Below, in pieces: positions 11,392 to 23,060 of a DNA stretch of 64,000 nt. Location: positions 118,581,581-118,645,580 of the forward strand of contig CM055266.1 in the NCBI GenBank assembly GCA_029237695.1. The letters are read 5' to 3'. Position 1 is the first letter of the stretch; every line of letters starts with the position of its first letter. This DNA is from Conchocele bisecta (taxonomy: Eukaryota > Mollusca > Bivalvia > Lucinida > Thyasiridae). The notes under the pieces were generated by a model that saw only the letters and a list, made by a program, of their open reading frames with translations, was not told the DNA's origin and did not search any database. The position numbers were made by a program, and so were the translations under genes.

Positions 11392-12271
11392 TACCTGACT
11401 CGATGGTTTTTAATTAGGAAGACCTACGGAATAAGCAATTCAGTTGGCCCCATTTTATTTACTGTACACGATTTGCTCAGCTTAATATTTGTCTTCTCCA
11501 TAGGGACGTACGTGTCAGGGCAGTACCGTAACCAGGATGAGGCGAACGAGGCAGTCGCCTTCCCTGTCATTTTGCCAATTTTTTTTAATGCTAAGAATTA
11601 AACAAATACCCGGGTTGTTGACGGGGAGAATGCTCCCTGACCCCTCATCTCCGGACTTGGTTCGCCTCATCTGCTTTTGACCTCTGGTTACGGTCCTGGT
11701 GGAGGGTGAACATACCCTGGAACTCACAGGCATTCGGCATGTGTTTTCTACATGTCTCAAATGGTATATTACACTATCCGATCAAAATGCCGAACGCATG
11801 TACCGGTACTAGGAATTAGATGGGAAAATAGTACTGCCGGTGGCAAGTATACTAACATGCACTATTTCATGTTCAGTTTGAGACAGGCCGATGGAGGTAT
11901 ACGCAACTCAGTAGAAAAGCAATCTTTAGCGGAATATTTCACCTGTACCCATGTTTAGTTCACTTTCTGAGCCTGAGTTCATTTTGTTTTAAACTGTTTC
12001 TTAAAGTATTGAAGCACCCAAGACTTCTCCAACACTAAGTGGAATTTAGTTGCAGTTCTAATGTAGTTCTATTGTTGGGGACCATACATCGCTGACTGTG
12101 GAGTACATTATTTGCCACGTTGAAGACCATCTTTGTACTTGTACCATAGTTCGCTGTGGTTTTATTAATTGTTATTATTATGTTTTCCCCCGACTCGTTG
12201 ACCCCTTAATATTTATACCTCTCTATTTTGAAACATTTATTGCTTTATCAGCATGTATATATATATATATT
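11392..12271. other. No gene; right part of the interrupted repeat
   Basis: 11392-11450 (CTCGATGG...TTAATTAGGAAGACCTACGG) continues the repeat seen intact at 50255-50320. Beyond it I see nothing. Confidence 0.6.
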
Positions 12272-12500
12272 GTTATGCCCCTGTGTCATAGCCTTGGGGG
12301 CATATTGCGTTGCTCTTGAGGTTTTGTATGTCCTTCCGTCCGTACGTCCATCCATCTATCTGTCCGTGTACATTTACATAGAAAAATCGAAGTTTGTAAA
12401 TGTTTAATTCACCTGAACATGTGTGAAACAATCACACCTCCAATGACATGACCTTGACCTTTGTGACATGGTGCTGAAACAATTACCGGTATCCATTTTT
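12272..12500 (+). repeat. Hairpin-capped repeat start, truncated
   Basis: TGCCCCTGTGTCATAGCCTT followed by GGGGGCA forms a hairpin, then CCGTCCGTACGTCC. The same layout begins the array at 18335. Only part of one unit follows. Confidence 0.55.
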
Positions 12501-13332
12501 ATCGCGCCTGCTTTAGCAGAGGTGCGACTATAGTCGGCGCTTTTTCTGTCGTCGTCGTCGTCCGCGTCGTCCATTTTTTTTGTAAGGCAAATGCGTTAAA
12601 GTTATTGTTTTTTCACAATATCTCTTTAACCCCTTGCCAGACATTGATAATATTTCACATCAATGTTTGTCTAGGGATGATGCTTCATTACGCACACCCC
12701 CACATCCAAATTATCAAGGTCAAGGTCATTTATTTACTTGTAATATTCACCGGTTTTGTAACATAAATGCGTTAAAGTTATTGTTTTTTCACAATACCTC
12801 TTTAACCTCTTGCCAGACATTGATAATATTTCACATCAATGTTTGTCTAGAGATGATGCTTCATTATGCACACCCCCACATCCAAATTATTAAGGTCAAG
12901 GTCATTTATTTACTTGTAATGTTCACCGGTTTTGTAACATAAATGCGTTAAAGTTATTGTTTTTTCACAATATCTCTTTAACCCCTTGCCAGACATTGAT
13001 AATATTTCATATCAATGTTTGTCTAGGGATGATGCTTCATTAAGCACACCCCCACATCCAAAGTCTGAAGGTCAAGGTCATTTATTTACTTGTAATGTTC
13101 ACCGGTTTTGTAACAGAAATGCGTTAAAGTTATTGTTTTTTCACAATATCTCTTTAACCCCTTTCCATGGCGACATTGATAATATTTCACATCAATGTTT
13201 GTCTACGGATGATGCTTCATTATGCACACCCCCACATCCAAATTCTGAAAGTCAAGGTAATTTATTTACTTGTAATGTTCACGGTCAAAGGCCTCGGCAG
13301 GCGCGACACCACTTCCGTGGCGGAATTCTTGT
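12500..13332 (+). repeat. Hairpin + (CGT)n + four 176-bp tandem units
   Basis: A leader hairpin (GCGCCTGCTTTAGCAGAGGT ... TCGGCGC) and GTCGTCGTCGTC precede four units whose GCGTTAAAG blocks lie at 12593, 12769, 12945 and 13121, an exact 176-bp period. The right end GACACCACTTCCGTGGCGGA recurs at 50843 without the array, so it looks like a real element terminus. This layout resembles helentron-associated bivalve elements (inference). Confidence 0.75.
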
Positions 13333-13778
13333 CTTATGTCAAAACATTTGTAAGACTTTCTCAAATGACTTTGAAATTTGTGTAAATTTAAAATGTTCTC
13401 TTATACACAATCTCTAGTTAGATTGCCATGATGGGGGCATATCCATGTTTCACAAAAATAATGTCTAGTTATTCCATAGCTCTGCCATGATGCTTTATAT
13501 CCAAAACATTTTCTTACATTTCGAGACAGGGATAGCATGTACATATATGAGTACGACTGCAAACACAATCGCCAACTGTGGAAATCTGACACTTACACTT
13601 GCTTGTTTACATTCCATGTTCAATGCCTATATGTCTGCCATAGACTGTCGTATTCATGGAAACCGGGGGTGGCAACAGGGCAAACATAGATAAAGACAGT
13701 TCCAGGCTCCTGGTTTAACACATGCTCAGTATTTCATAACACATAAGTATGCACTGGTAGCTAGGCTATTCATATGGG
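13333..13778. other. No supported feature
   Basis: Nothing recognisable on either strand. Confidence 0.5.
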
Positions 13779-14001
13779 GGCCGTTTCACTAAACTTTGTA
13801 CGACTAAAATGTTCGTAAGTGTAAAATTATGTAAACATTAACAATGTTTCCTTGTAAACAATTATTGGATTTACATTTATTGAGCATAGGCTGCAAATTG
13901 CAGCCTATGCTCAATAAATGTAAATCCACCAATTGAAATTTACAGACGATCCTAAATTTACTTACAAACATTTTAGTCGGAAGAAGTTTAGTGAAACGGC
14001 C
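13779..14001. mobile_element. Foldback MITE with GGCCGTTTCACTAAACTT ends, copy 1
   Basis: Ends are inverted (AGTTTAGTGAAACGGCC on the right). The centre is a perfect palindrome: 31-base arms around GCAAATTGC with a one-base spacer. A second copy is at 45802-46043. Confidence 0.85.
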
Positions 14002-16246
14002 ACATGATGTCAGAGGTAAAATTCACAAATTGATGTGGCTGCTCATTCCTTTGTTGTCACCAGAGACCTTTCTCACAACCCAAGCCACCCCGGATCCGCA
14101 AATGGAAACGCCATCAACCTGGAGTTATAATAATGTAATGTATTTCCCATACATACTGCCTACCACTCCCTACCAGCACACAATAACATTTGCAAGAAGT
14201 CTAGAATAGATATTGGTTCTTATCTTTTGATCATAGCTTCTTCAGTAATGAAATTGCAAACAGCATAGTTCCATATCATATTGCAGACCTATCTGGGACA
14301 TCCATTAATGTTCCACTCTTTGTACGTTATATGAAATATATGATCCCAATTTTATCGAGACATTTGCTTTTACCGAATCGCTTCATTCTCAGTTCATTTC
14401 ATCTTTTAGTGACTTAAATGCAGGAATGTGCGGGCAAACCTATGAATCTTCCAAATTTCAAAAAACGCTTTTAAAGTGTTCAGTAAAATATTGTAATGAT
14501 CGTTTTCGCCCCCTTGCCAAGTCGATCCAGAACGAGCACAGCCGGGTAGTTATAGTTATTACCCCTAGTCGGGTGTCGATAGTGGAAATTCACAATATTT
14601 GACTTCCAGTTCACTTCCGGGTTGAGCTTTTTCAACAATTACACATTTATTTCAGTAATGTCAGGCAGTTCAAGACATGATGTTGTTTGTCTATAGAGGA
14701 TTTGTTTTTGACGGGAGACGGGAGACATACTGTCTCCACGCTATTGGGATCGTGATTCTGGCCGTTTGCACGGGTCTACTTTCGGAAGTGGCTCTCTGTT
14801 CATCGGGGGACGTCTCAATAGGCTCAATTTGCGTTCGCAATTAACAACAGTCGGGTGACATTTAAAGTCAGCGAGTGAACTGAAAGCAAGTTATTAATAG
14901 CAACGGCAATGCTCAACATTATGTGTAAAATAGTTGGCATGCCCAACTTTACTTTTGAAGAGAACAAATTGCTGTTATTGAGACGCCCCCCGTATCGTGT
15001 ACCACGCAGTCGCAATGCGACGTCGAAGGCTATTTCTTTTTCATATTGTGGTGTACGGGCGATTTTCGAAAAAATTACCCTCTGGGTGAGCGAAACAAAA
15101 TTCATGAAAACATTTTGCCGTTCATGCAGCATACACGTATGTAGGCCTACGCCCAGTCATAATTCACATAATATTATGTCACACCTCCAGAGTTCCTGTT
15201 GGGTATGCAATTTGGATTACTCGGTTTGTATCCCTATTCTGCAAAGTGCCGATTGATTTTGGCCAAATAAACATACTAAAAATATGAAAATTTCCCCGTT
15301 TTTTTTCTTCACATTACGAAAAACCTATGCTGCCAAAAATATTTTTTGAACAAAATTGATCAAATATTGATTTTATGGGCATCATTCTCTATGGGAGATG
15401 TGATCTATAAATAAATTTTCTTCCATAATTTTTGTTTTACTGGGCCGACTTTCACATAATAATTTGTTTTTGTTAGTTAGATCATTAGTCGGACATAAAG
15501 CACCATTGCTTCATCAACCTATTTGTGTTTAGAGCAGGCTGTATTTTACAAACACCAGTAACTGATCAAGTTCTCCAAATTTGCAGATTGTACATCCAAT
15601 AATCAACATCGTATATATTTCTAACAAGGAATTTCTGAGTATGCAAATTCACAAGTGGCTACTTGTCTCCCGCCAGTCAGTACTTTCAGTACTTTGATTA
15701 GAGATAGACAAACCGCATCAGATATGCGGAACTGTTGAGAAATTACCAGTTTTCTGTTGGTTTTGTATTGTATTGTAGGGTTGTCTAGCTAGCTTCAGAG
15801 AATATATTGACAGAGATAGTGATATAGTATAGTACTATTGGGGCTTCAGATAGTTTGTACAGTGAGACGCCGTATAAGAGGAACACACTAGCTGCTCATG
15901 AGACAAGTATTCCAGGGTGCTCCCCGGGCTTAGCAACCCGGGTAGCATTAGCATTGGGCGAATGTGTTGGCTCCTGGAGCTGTGTGTTGTACCTTGCACT
16001 GGTATGTAGGAGTTATCCTTGGAGCAGCTACCGTAGGTGTTGGCACGTGACAATGTATATATTTTTGTGATGATCTACAGTCGGGTATAGTACATGTATA
16101 TGTAACTGACTTCACCGCTCGTGGGAGGGCGAGGAGGGGGTCAATTGCGTATGCAAGGCATTTACACTCCAAAAACTCCCTCACCTATACACACGGTGCA
16201 ATTCCCTCAGTTCAAGTAGATTAAAAGGTAATCAGCAGACGGTGGT
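14002..16246. other. No supported gene
   Basis: Several short open frames lack protein character. A small inverted CCCGGG pair flanks CTTAGCAA near 15926-15945. Otherwise I see nothing to annotate. Confidence 0.45.
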
Positions 16247-16261
16247 CAAGAGTAACAGCGT

Positions 16262-16653
16262 GGGTGGCAGGTGGGAGCATGCGAAGGGTAATTTAATGAT
16301 CGGGGTTCATCCTTACCGGAATCCCGACTGTAGACCTGGGTTTGGCCCTCACATACGTCTTTGCCATTTTGTATGTGACAGTTGAATCTGGTTATACCCC
16401 TTATAAGAGTAATCCTACCGGTATTACTTTTTAATAGGGGAAGGGCCAAGTGACTTTTGTGTGGTATGGACCTGGCACCAGGTCAGGTTATTCTAATTCC
16501 AGGGCTTAATATATTTTTTCTCGATGTAAATATTCCGTTCTGATTTTGGGATTTCCCCCCAATGCAGCAGGTTAAAATGGGATCGAACCCGTTTGCCCTG
16601 CCTTACATGACCTTTGCTGTTGATAGGCCGTTAAACACCAATAAACAAACAAA
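16262..16653 (+). mobile_element. Retroposon family A with 14-15 bp TSD
   Basis: Ends in GATAGGCCGTTAAACACCAA and an AAAC-rich tail. CAAGAGTAACAGCGT flanks it on both sides (16247-16261 and 16654-16668), the mark of target-primed reverse transcription. Relatives lie at 26440-26839 and, reversed, at 48480-48690. No protein is encoded; it could be a SINE or a LINE 3' end. Confidence 0.8.
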
Positions 16654-16776
16654 CAAGAGTAACAGCGTCAAATTTCCACTCCACCGCCCGTGTTCGTTTC
16701 TCGACCAGTTTGTCTGTGTAATTACCGGGTAATGTGATTTTCTTGCTCTACAAGCTAACTCCATTACTGTCATTTC

Positions 16777-17327
16777 GGCTAATTCTGTGCATCGGCTAAT
16801 GCGCAATTCACGTCAAATTTAGCCATACGTACGTCATAATAAACTATGTGGATTTTGGAATAAACAAGCTGATTAATTGCTACACTGTGGCACAATTTTA
16901 TCACATTCCGATAGTTTGGTAAAAAGTTATTCCGAATATAGTCAAAATGTGTAAAATCTTCAGACCCTGCTGATGGAACAGCTCTTATTTACTAAATTAA
17001 CTGTTAAACAAAGAAACAAACCTGCCATGATGTCACTGGATAGTTCTGCTTCAAGTTTAATACCAATTTTGCTATACTGAACCATTTTGTTTACACTACC
17101 AGATGCGCAGCATTAGCCAAAACAAATGTGACGTTGCAAACACGCATGTGATGTCATACATCACACAATTTACGTACGTCACTTACTGACGTCAGAACGT
17201 TATGACATTTTACCTGCACTAGCGTCTTTGAACTGCATTGAATATTCCGGAAAGTTTGACTGAATATGGAGATCGTGGTAATGCCATATAAATGTGTTTG
17301 GAAAGCCTTAGGTGCGCATAATTAGCC
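16777..17327. mobile_element. MITE with GGCTAATTCTGCGCA ends, copy 2
   Basis: GGCTAATTCTGTGCA at 16777 faces TGCGCATAATTAGCC at 17313-17327. The body matches 10173-10724 with scattered differences and small indels. Confidence 0.75.
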
Positions 17328-17511
17328 GCCACCATTGTGTACGTTGTCTCGGATGGGGACTTTAAACGGCAGTCCCGAGAATCAAGGTTAAAAACATTAT
17401 TCCCATCTTCACTCACTTGGAGACAGCATGCAGCGTCATTGAGCCAGTGAAGACGTCAAAACTATCTATCCGTCCTCTATATATCTCTCGCTGTCTCCAT
17501 CACGTCCTCAT

Positions 17512-17741
17512 ATGAGACACGCCATTTGATTTTGTACTGTCGGACTTCTGCATAATTTCATGAAATATATTTACAATATTTTCCGTAAATGGCATCAACA
17601 GTTGACAAAATTTTGAGTACATGCGGAATTATATACCGAAAATTTTTACCTTTATTTATGAAAATTATTGTAATTTTTCAAAACATATTTAATGAAATTA
17701 CGCAGATGTCCAAAGGTACAAAATCACATGGTGTGTCTCAT
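17512..17741. mobile_element. MITE with ATGAGACACGCCA ends, copy 1
   Basis: ATGAGACACGCCATTTGATT on the left is mirrored by AAATCACATGGTGTGTCTCA on the right. A shorter relative is at 23995-24158. Confidence 0.75.
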
Positions 17742-18334
17742 ATATATGCCAGACTCGATATATGTTGCATGAATTGTTGCACGACTCGAGACGGCATACA
17801 AGGTCATGGAGCCAGTGCTCTCTCGATCCCTCCCTCCCTCCCTCCCGCTCTCTGAATGTAGACCAACAAGGTCACACCACATGCTGATTATTGTCCAATG
17901 TCAAAAGTTGTAGCAAATGTTCAATAAACTTACAATGTAAACACACAATGTGTTCATGATGGCCGGACAGACCTACAGATAAACGGACAGACCGACACGG
18001 TTGTAAGTGAGGTTTTATTGCACTAGTTCATTTGTGTAAATAAATGTGCCAACATGTCCTAGTGGATAGCACAAATGCCTCCTACAACCGGATTAAGTGA
18101 GTTGCAATGTAAAGGATACACCATTAATACAAAACATCGGGGCAATGCGGATCCGCACATGCGGACAATGGACTAATGCCGTGATCATTTATGCGACAAA
18201 TTTCCATCTATAACTAGTTGATGCTTCAACATATTTACATGAAACATCAAAAAAGATGATGTTCTTAAAAACATTTTTGATTTACATACATGTTTGTCAC
18301 ATACATGTTCGAGTCATGGAAGATCCAAAGCTAT
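17742..18334. other. No supported feature
   Basis: A short CCCT-rich tract near 17825-17850 and nothing else recognisable. Confidence 0.5.
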
Positions 18335-19092
18335 TTTTATGCCCCAACACGATAGTGGAAGGGGCATTTAGTGTTACCCTTGTCCGTCCCATCCGTCCGT
18401 CCGTCCTTCACCAACCTGGTGACTTGTAAAACTTTTAAACCGTAATAGCTAGATAGCTGAAACTCGGTATGTAGCTTCCTTATGATGAGTAGATGCACAA
18501 AGTTTATTTCAATTTTTTATTCGACCCCCGGCCATGGATTATCTCCCCCTTTTCAATTTAGAATTTGGCAATTTTGCCTTGTGATTCGTAAAACTTTTAA
18601 ATCGTAATAGCTGCAGACCTGAAACTCGGTATGTAGCTTCCTTATGAAGAGTAGATGGGCAAAGTTTATTTTGATTTTTTATTTGGCTCCTGGTTATCGA
18701 TTATCTCCCCCTTTTCAATTTAGAATTTGGCAATTTTGCCTTGTGATTTGTAAAACTTTTAAACGTTAATAGCTACAGACCTGAAACTTGGTATGTAGCC
18801 TCCTTATGATGAGTAGATGCGCAAAGTGTATTTCAATTTGATTCGACCCCCGGTTATGGATTATCTCGCCCTTTTTTACTTAGAATTTGGCAATTTTGCC
18901 TTGTGATTCGTAATTTTTTTAAACCGTACTAGCTACAGACCTAAAACTCAGTACCGTATGCAGTTTCATTATGATGAGTAGATGCGCAAAGTTTATTTCG
19001 ATTTTTGATTTGACCTCCGGGTCATGGATTATCTCCCCCTTTTTGACTTGGAATTTGGCAATTTTGCCTTGTAACTCGTAAAACTTTTAAAC

Positions 19093-19410
19093 CAGTGTTG
19101 GCCGGGAAATACCGCCGGGAACCCCGGGAAATAAGCTCAGAAGTGGGAAATACCGGGAAACAAGATTTTGTGTGTTCAAAACGCCGTTTGTGCTCGTTTT
19201 TTGCTTTGTTTCATGTGCTAAAAATGTATCGACCGCTTCATGTCTTTTCTTGGTACCCAGGGTAGCGAGGTCTGGGCATTTTTCTCGATGTGTCTCGAGT
19301 CGGTACGCCTTCGGGCTGACTTCAGTCTTGCAGTCATTACATATCGCAGTTGTTTTCTTGCCATCCACCGTGACCATGTAGAAACCCCATACTGGATTCT
19401 TTGCCTTCAT
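19093..19410 (-). pseudogene. hAT transposase BED zinc-finger fragment
   Basis: The 107-aa frame starts MKAKNPVWGFY and contains a BED-type finger: aromatic WGFY, then CNDC, then H-x4-C (THREKC, about residues 36-45). BED fingers bind DNA at hAT ends. The frame runs out through the TIR, so the RNase-H-like transposase core is lost. It reads from inside the element toward its left end. Confidence 0.7.
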
Positions 19411-20077
19411 GGTTAAATTAGGATAGTTGAAACGTGTATGTATGCGCAGTGGCAGACTTACTGGAACATAACTGAATGAGGATTTGGTTCGCCTTATATG
19501 GATGCATGGTTGAGTAACACTTAATTTTAGGCTATACAGACACCTGGTTGTCTGTTAGACAGAAGCCACTATCCACTGGATTAGAATTATGGACACATTT
19601 GTCTAATAATCAGACTCTAATTGGCTGACATCTCTCACACCTATCTCTGAAATTTAAGGATTACAAATGCCCTACAACGCACCTTCACACCGGACTGTGG
19701 GCATTGCTAATTGAAATTTTGTTGAGTACAAACATTGTGGGTCATCTCAAATTATGATGCTGACATCTGAAATAACTACTTAATTATTTTAGTAATACAG
19801 CTAGATTATGAACAAATTTCAGGGATACTCCCATAAACATTTGTATTTTGCCTACTACATTAAAATTCCTTCATTAAATGTATGCCTAAACTGTGTTTGT
19901 ATATATAGCAAGTGGAATGGACAGTATCATTAATGTTAGATCTCTAACAGTTATATAAAGATGATGGACAATGCCACTATTAAATGCCTGTATTTTTTGC
20001 CACACTCTTCAGAAACAGTTAATTTCCATACCGGGAAACAGGAAATACTCTTAATTCCCGGGAAATTGCCAACCCTG
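19093..20077 (-). mobile_element. 985-bp non-autonomous hAT element
   Basis: TTTTAAAC is duplicated at 19085-19092 and 20078-20085. Ends CAGTGTTGGC and GCCAACCCTG are the classical hAT CAG(T/G)GTTGGC form. It interrupts a tandem unit exactly; removing it plus one duplication restores the unit. It keeps only a BED-finger fragment of the transposase. Confidence 0.92.
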
Positions 20078-20599
20078 TTTTAAACCATACTAGCTACAGA
20101 CCTGGAACTTGGTATGTATATTGCTTATGATGAGTAGATGCGCAAAGTTTATTTTGATTGTTGATTCGACCCTGAGGTCATGGATTATCTAACCCTTAAT
20201 TATTGACTTAGAATTTGGCAATTTTGCCTTGTAACTTGTAAAACTTTTAAACCGAAATAGCTACAGACCTGAAACTTGGCTTCTTTATGATGATCGCGTA
20301 GATATGCACAGTTTATTTTGTATTTTGCTTGTTGATTCGACACCCAGGTCATAGGTTATCTCCCCTTTTGGACTTGGAATTTTGCCTTGTTTATTATCAA
20401 AGCGATATGTGGGGCACATTTATGAAGACATTTTGTAGTTAGTTTGGGCCCTTTCAACATATATAACATCAATTATGTTTCCATCGTTGTCAGATGCACG
20501 TACTTCCGCGATTTTGTTCACGTGATTCTCTTTCAGTTAATATATCTTTTTGGGTGATTTTTATTTTCAATTGATCACCACAAAAAATATCTTCGAACA

Positions 20600-20887
20600 G
20601 TAGCCGATTTCATCAACAGTGCAAAGTATACTTTACTAGCAAAGTATACTTTGAGGGAGTAATCATTTATTTTTCCTGAAATGCATTATTTTATATAGAA
20701 CTAACAAATGCATATATTTCATGATTAAAAGTATGCAGAATTATTATACTGAATTTATTACATTATCACAGCCAAATTGGCTGTGATAATGTAATAAATT
20801 CAGTATAATAAAAATTAATAAATTTATCATAAAATTGAAAATTTTGCTACTAAAGTATACTTTGCAATGTTGATGAAATAGGCTACA
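20600..20887. mobile_element. Palindromic MITE with GTAGCC(G/T)ATTTCA ends, copy 1
   Basis: GTAGCCGATTTCATCAAC faces GTTGATGAAATAGGCTAC. Subterminal AAAGTATACTTT motifs repeat. The core at 20742-20810 is a perfect inverted repeat, 34-base arms with a one-base spacer (GCCAAATTGGC). Copy 2 is at 28774-29063. Confidence 0.85.
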
Positions 20888-21387
20888 GGACTAGCTGAAC
20901 GAGTATTTTGTCTTTGCAAAGCATGCAAGTATACAGTACAGTCAATCGTTAACTCTTATAACGCTCAATACAATATCGACATCTGCTGATTTTCAAACTC
21001 AATTTTCGCAAAAAAGCCGTTTATTCGACATAATAAACCTGTCTCAAATGCATTAAAGCCTCTTTCAGAAATATTACAGATGTGACGTCATGCTATGCAT
21101 GTATTTATATCTCTGAGTTTTGCCCGATGGGCTTACGCTGTCGGGGTAATTAAACTTTTATAACAAAGCAAGACTTGTTTACAGTTTGTGTCTTATAGCA
21201 TTATATACAAAAATAGCATGTATACTTATCTGACACCTGCCGCTGACCTTTTTCGCATGCACTTCCCATTTCCAAACCTTTGGAGTGCATACACATCGTT
21301 TTCACGGACATGAGAGGTATGGTTCCTAAATGACCTTAGCTGTTGCTGTTGACTATGGTGTTAAACCTGTTCACATTTTTTTTGCAG
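20888..21387. other. Intronic or intergenic sequence upstream of claudin-like exon 2
   Basis: Nothing is recognised apart from the polypyrimidine run and AG acceptor (TTTTTTTTTGCAG) that ends at 21387. Confidence 0.55.
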
Positions 21388-21540
21388 GATGGTTGGTGGC
21401 AGTGCAGATGATGATGACCGTGACAATGATCATCAGCATCGTCGTCACGTTATTGTGTCTCCTGGGACTATTGGGCTGCTGTCCGCCCAAACGTGCCGCC
21501 ACCGCCGCCCTCACAAACAGCATCCTCATGTTTCTCAGCA
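21388..21540 (+). CDS. Claudin/PMP22-like tetraspan protein, exon 2
   Basis: A 153-base exon, phase 1 at both ends, with a strong acceptor (TTTTTTTTGCAG) and donor (GTAAGT at 21541). It encodes WLVAVQMMM, a hydrophobic stretch ending LCLLGLLGCC, then PPKRAATAALTN: membrane span 2 and the cytoplasmic turn of a claudin-type four-span protein. The family makes cell-junction or epithelial membrane proteins. The phase fits exon 3 here and the paralogous exon 1 at 49930. Its own exon 1 is not in the 21 kb upstream, so it lies outside the window or is missed. Confidence 0.75.
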
Positions 21541-21785
21541 GTAAGTACACGTGAACCGCGTAACCACAGGTGCTGGGCTCCACGCCCCTTTCACTTGTTT
21601 TACCTTCACCTCTAGGCCCTATATCAATGTACTCATCACATGTTTCTCTGCAGTAAGTACACATGAACCACGTTACCACGGGTGCTGGGCTCCACGCCCC
21701 TTTCACTTGTTTACCTTCACCTCTAGGCCCTATATCAATGTATTCATCTCGTGTTTCTCTGCAGTAAGTAGACATGAACCACATT
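21527..21785 (+). repeat. Three tandem copies of the exon-2 splice-donor region
   Basis: CATGTTTCTCAGCAGTAAGT at the true donor is echoed by TGTTTCTCTGCAGTAAGTA near 21640-21660 and near 21752-21771. The spacer GGTGCTGGGCTCCACGCCCC and the CTCTAGGCCCTATATCAATG block are repeated at a period of about 115 bp. Confidence 0.85.
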
Positions 21786-22139
21786 ATTACTGTAGCATGT
21801 AATTGTAGTTCTATAAAACGTAAATGTTCCATTCTTATGGTATACCGGAGTCAGGTTGTCCGTCCGTCACTAAGCTGAGCAACAGTTATAACTTCTATTT
21901 CCTTCATCGAAAATGGTTAATATTTCACATATGCATTCCTCTAATGGTCTACACGGGGGGTATTATGTAAGCCTCGCTTACTGACAAATCTAGTTTCGGA
22001 TTGAATATCCATCAGAAAGTAAAACTTGTGGTCAAATGTTATATTGCACTAGTGTAATTGTAGTCGAAAGGTTTCAACCTACGACTCACTCCAAGACTAT
22101 TCAAATAAGTGGTGACAATACATTGTATATGCTTCTACC

Positions 22140-22330
22140 TTTATGCAGAAATCCCTCAGCATTAAATGGGTTCAGCATGAAATGGGTTAACTAACTTTAT
22201 GCTGAGGATATGCCATTTTGTTTGTAGAAAATCCTAAATATTTTCTTTATATGTACTTCAAAGTGTATGTTGTGACCACCATTTGAACCAAATGTGTGAT
22301 CACAACATACACTTCATGGAGAAACAACAA
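22140..22330. repeat. MITE-like repeat with TGTATGTTGTGA hairpin
   Basis: AAGTGTATGTTGTGA pairs with TCACAACATACACTT (about 22260-22316). The part GAAAATCCTAAATATT and ACCACCATTTGAACC also occurs at 33200-33285 and 44060-44145. Confidence 0.65.
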
Positions 22331-22429
22331 AAACAAAATATTTAAAAGAAATCATATCCGTAAAGCTGTATTGCGAATGTACCGGTAACGGTTTAATGGC
22401 ACACCATGTACGATATTTCAATATTTCAG

Positions 22430-22680
22430 GTGTGATGCTGGCCTTGTCAATTATTCTGTTTGCCGTGAATTCCGACACCGATCGACAGTGGATCCCGCGG
22501 CCAGACCAGAACCAGCTTAGCTGGTCATTCGGCTTTGCTGTGGTCGCTGGCTTTCTCGCCGTTTTCGCCGGCATGTGTCTGCTTGTGGAATGCCAACGAC
22601 TGAGCTTCCAAGCGAAAAAACGCCGGGCTCCAAAGCAGTTTGGGGGATATGAAATGAAGCGTGCCCCACCAGAGTACTGA
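22430..22680 (+). CDS. Claudin/PMP22-like tetraspan protein, last exon
   Basis: Acceptor AG at 22428-22429; the exon enters in phase 1 and stops at TGA 22678-22680. It encodes a span (VMLALSIILFAV), an outer loop with NSDTDRQW, a second span (FGFAVVAGFLAVFAGMCLL), VEC, and a basic tail ending MKRAPPEY. That gives spans 3 and 4 and a cytoplasmic tail. Together with exon 2 and a typical exon 1 the protein would be about 220 residues, normal for the family. The tail lacks the YV end typical of vertebrate claudins. Confidence 0.75.
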
Positions 22681-22794
22681 GTTAACAACAACAGACACAC
22701 AGTTTGTGTTAGCTCACATGTGAGCTAAAAGCGGACACCGGTTGAAATGTCCTGTTGACTGATAAAAAGAGACCGTTAGAGTTTTCCATAGTGA

Positions 22795-23060
22795 CCCATT
22801 GGGACATTTTACCCTTTCACCCCTAAGTAACTGCAATGGATTTTGATATGTTAATTTTGCAACCAATCCAATCGTCACAAAATTATTTTCAGGCTAGTTC
22901 ATTTATGAAAAGGGGGTGCTTTTGTTCTCAAAAAATGAAAATTACTTGCAAAAAGTGCTGATCCTGATGAGACGACTCGTCAGGAGCCGGCTCATCTGTA
23001 TCTACACTGTTTTCCAATACCACTGTACAGGTCTGTAGTGTTTGATTTTGACTTGAAATT
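22795..23060 (+). repeat. Dispersed repeat with GATGAG/GGCTCATC hairpin, copy 1
   Basis: Shares the AAGTAACTGCAATGGATTTT block and a self-complementary AGATCCTGATGAG / GCCGGCTCATCTG centre with 23325-23590. Confidence 0.7.

Larger units (their letters stand above)
18335..20400 (+). repeat. Hairpin + (CCGT)n + ~160-bp tandem array
   Basis: Starts with TGCCCCAACACGATAGTGGA / AGGGGCA, then GTCCGTCCGTCC. Units with GTAAAACTTTTAAACCGTAA, CTGAAACTCGGTATGTAGC and GAATTTGGCAATTTTGCCTT repeat at about 18425, 18587, 18749, 18908 and 19075, and continue at about 20078, 20235 and beyond after the hAT insertion. Confidence 0.85.

Noticed and set aside
14824..15256. Overlapping frames of about 100 aa on both strands
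   Set aside because: Neither has recognisable motifs. Opposite-strand overlap suggests chance openness.
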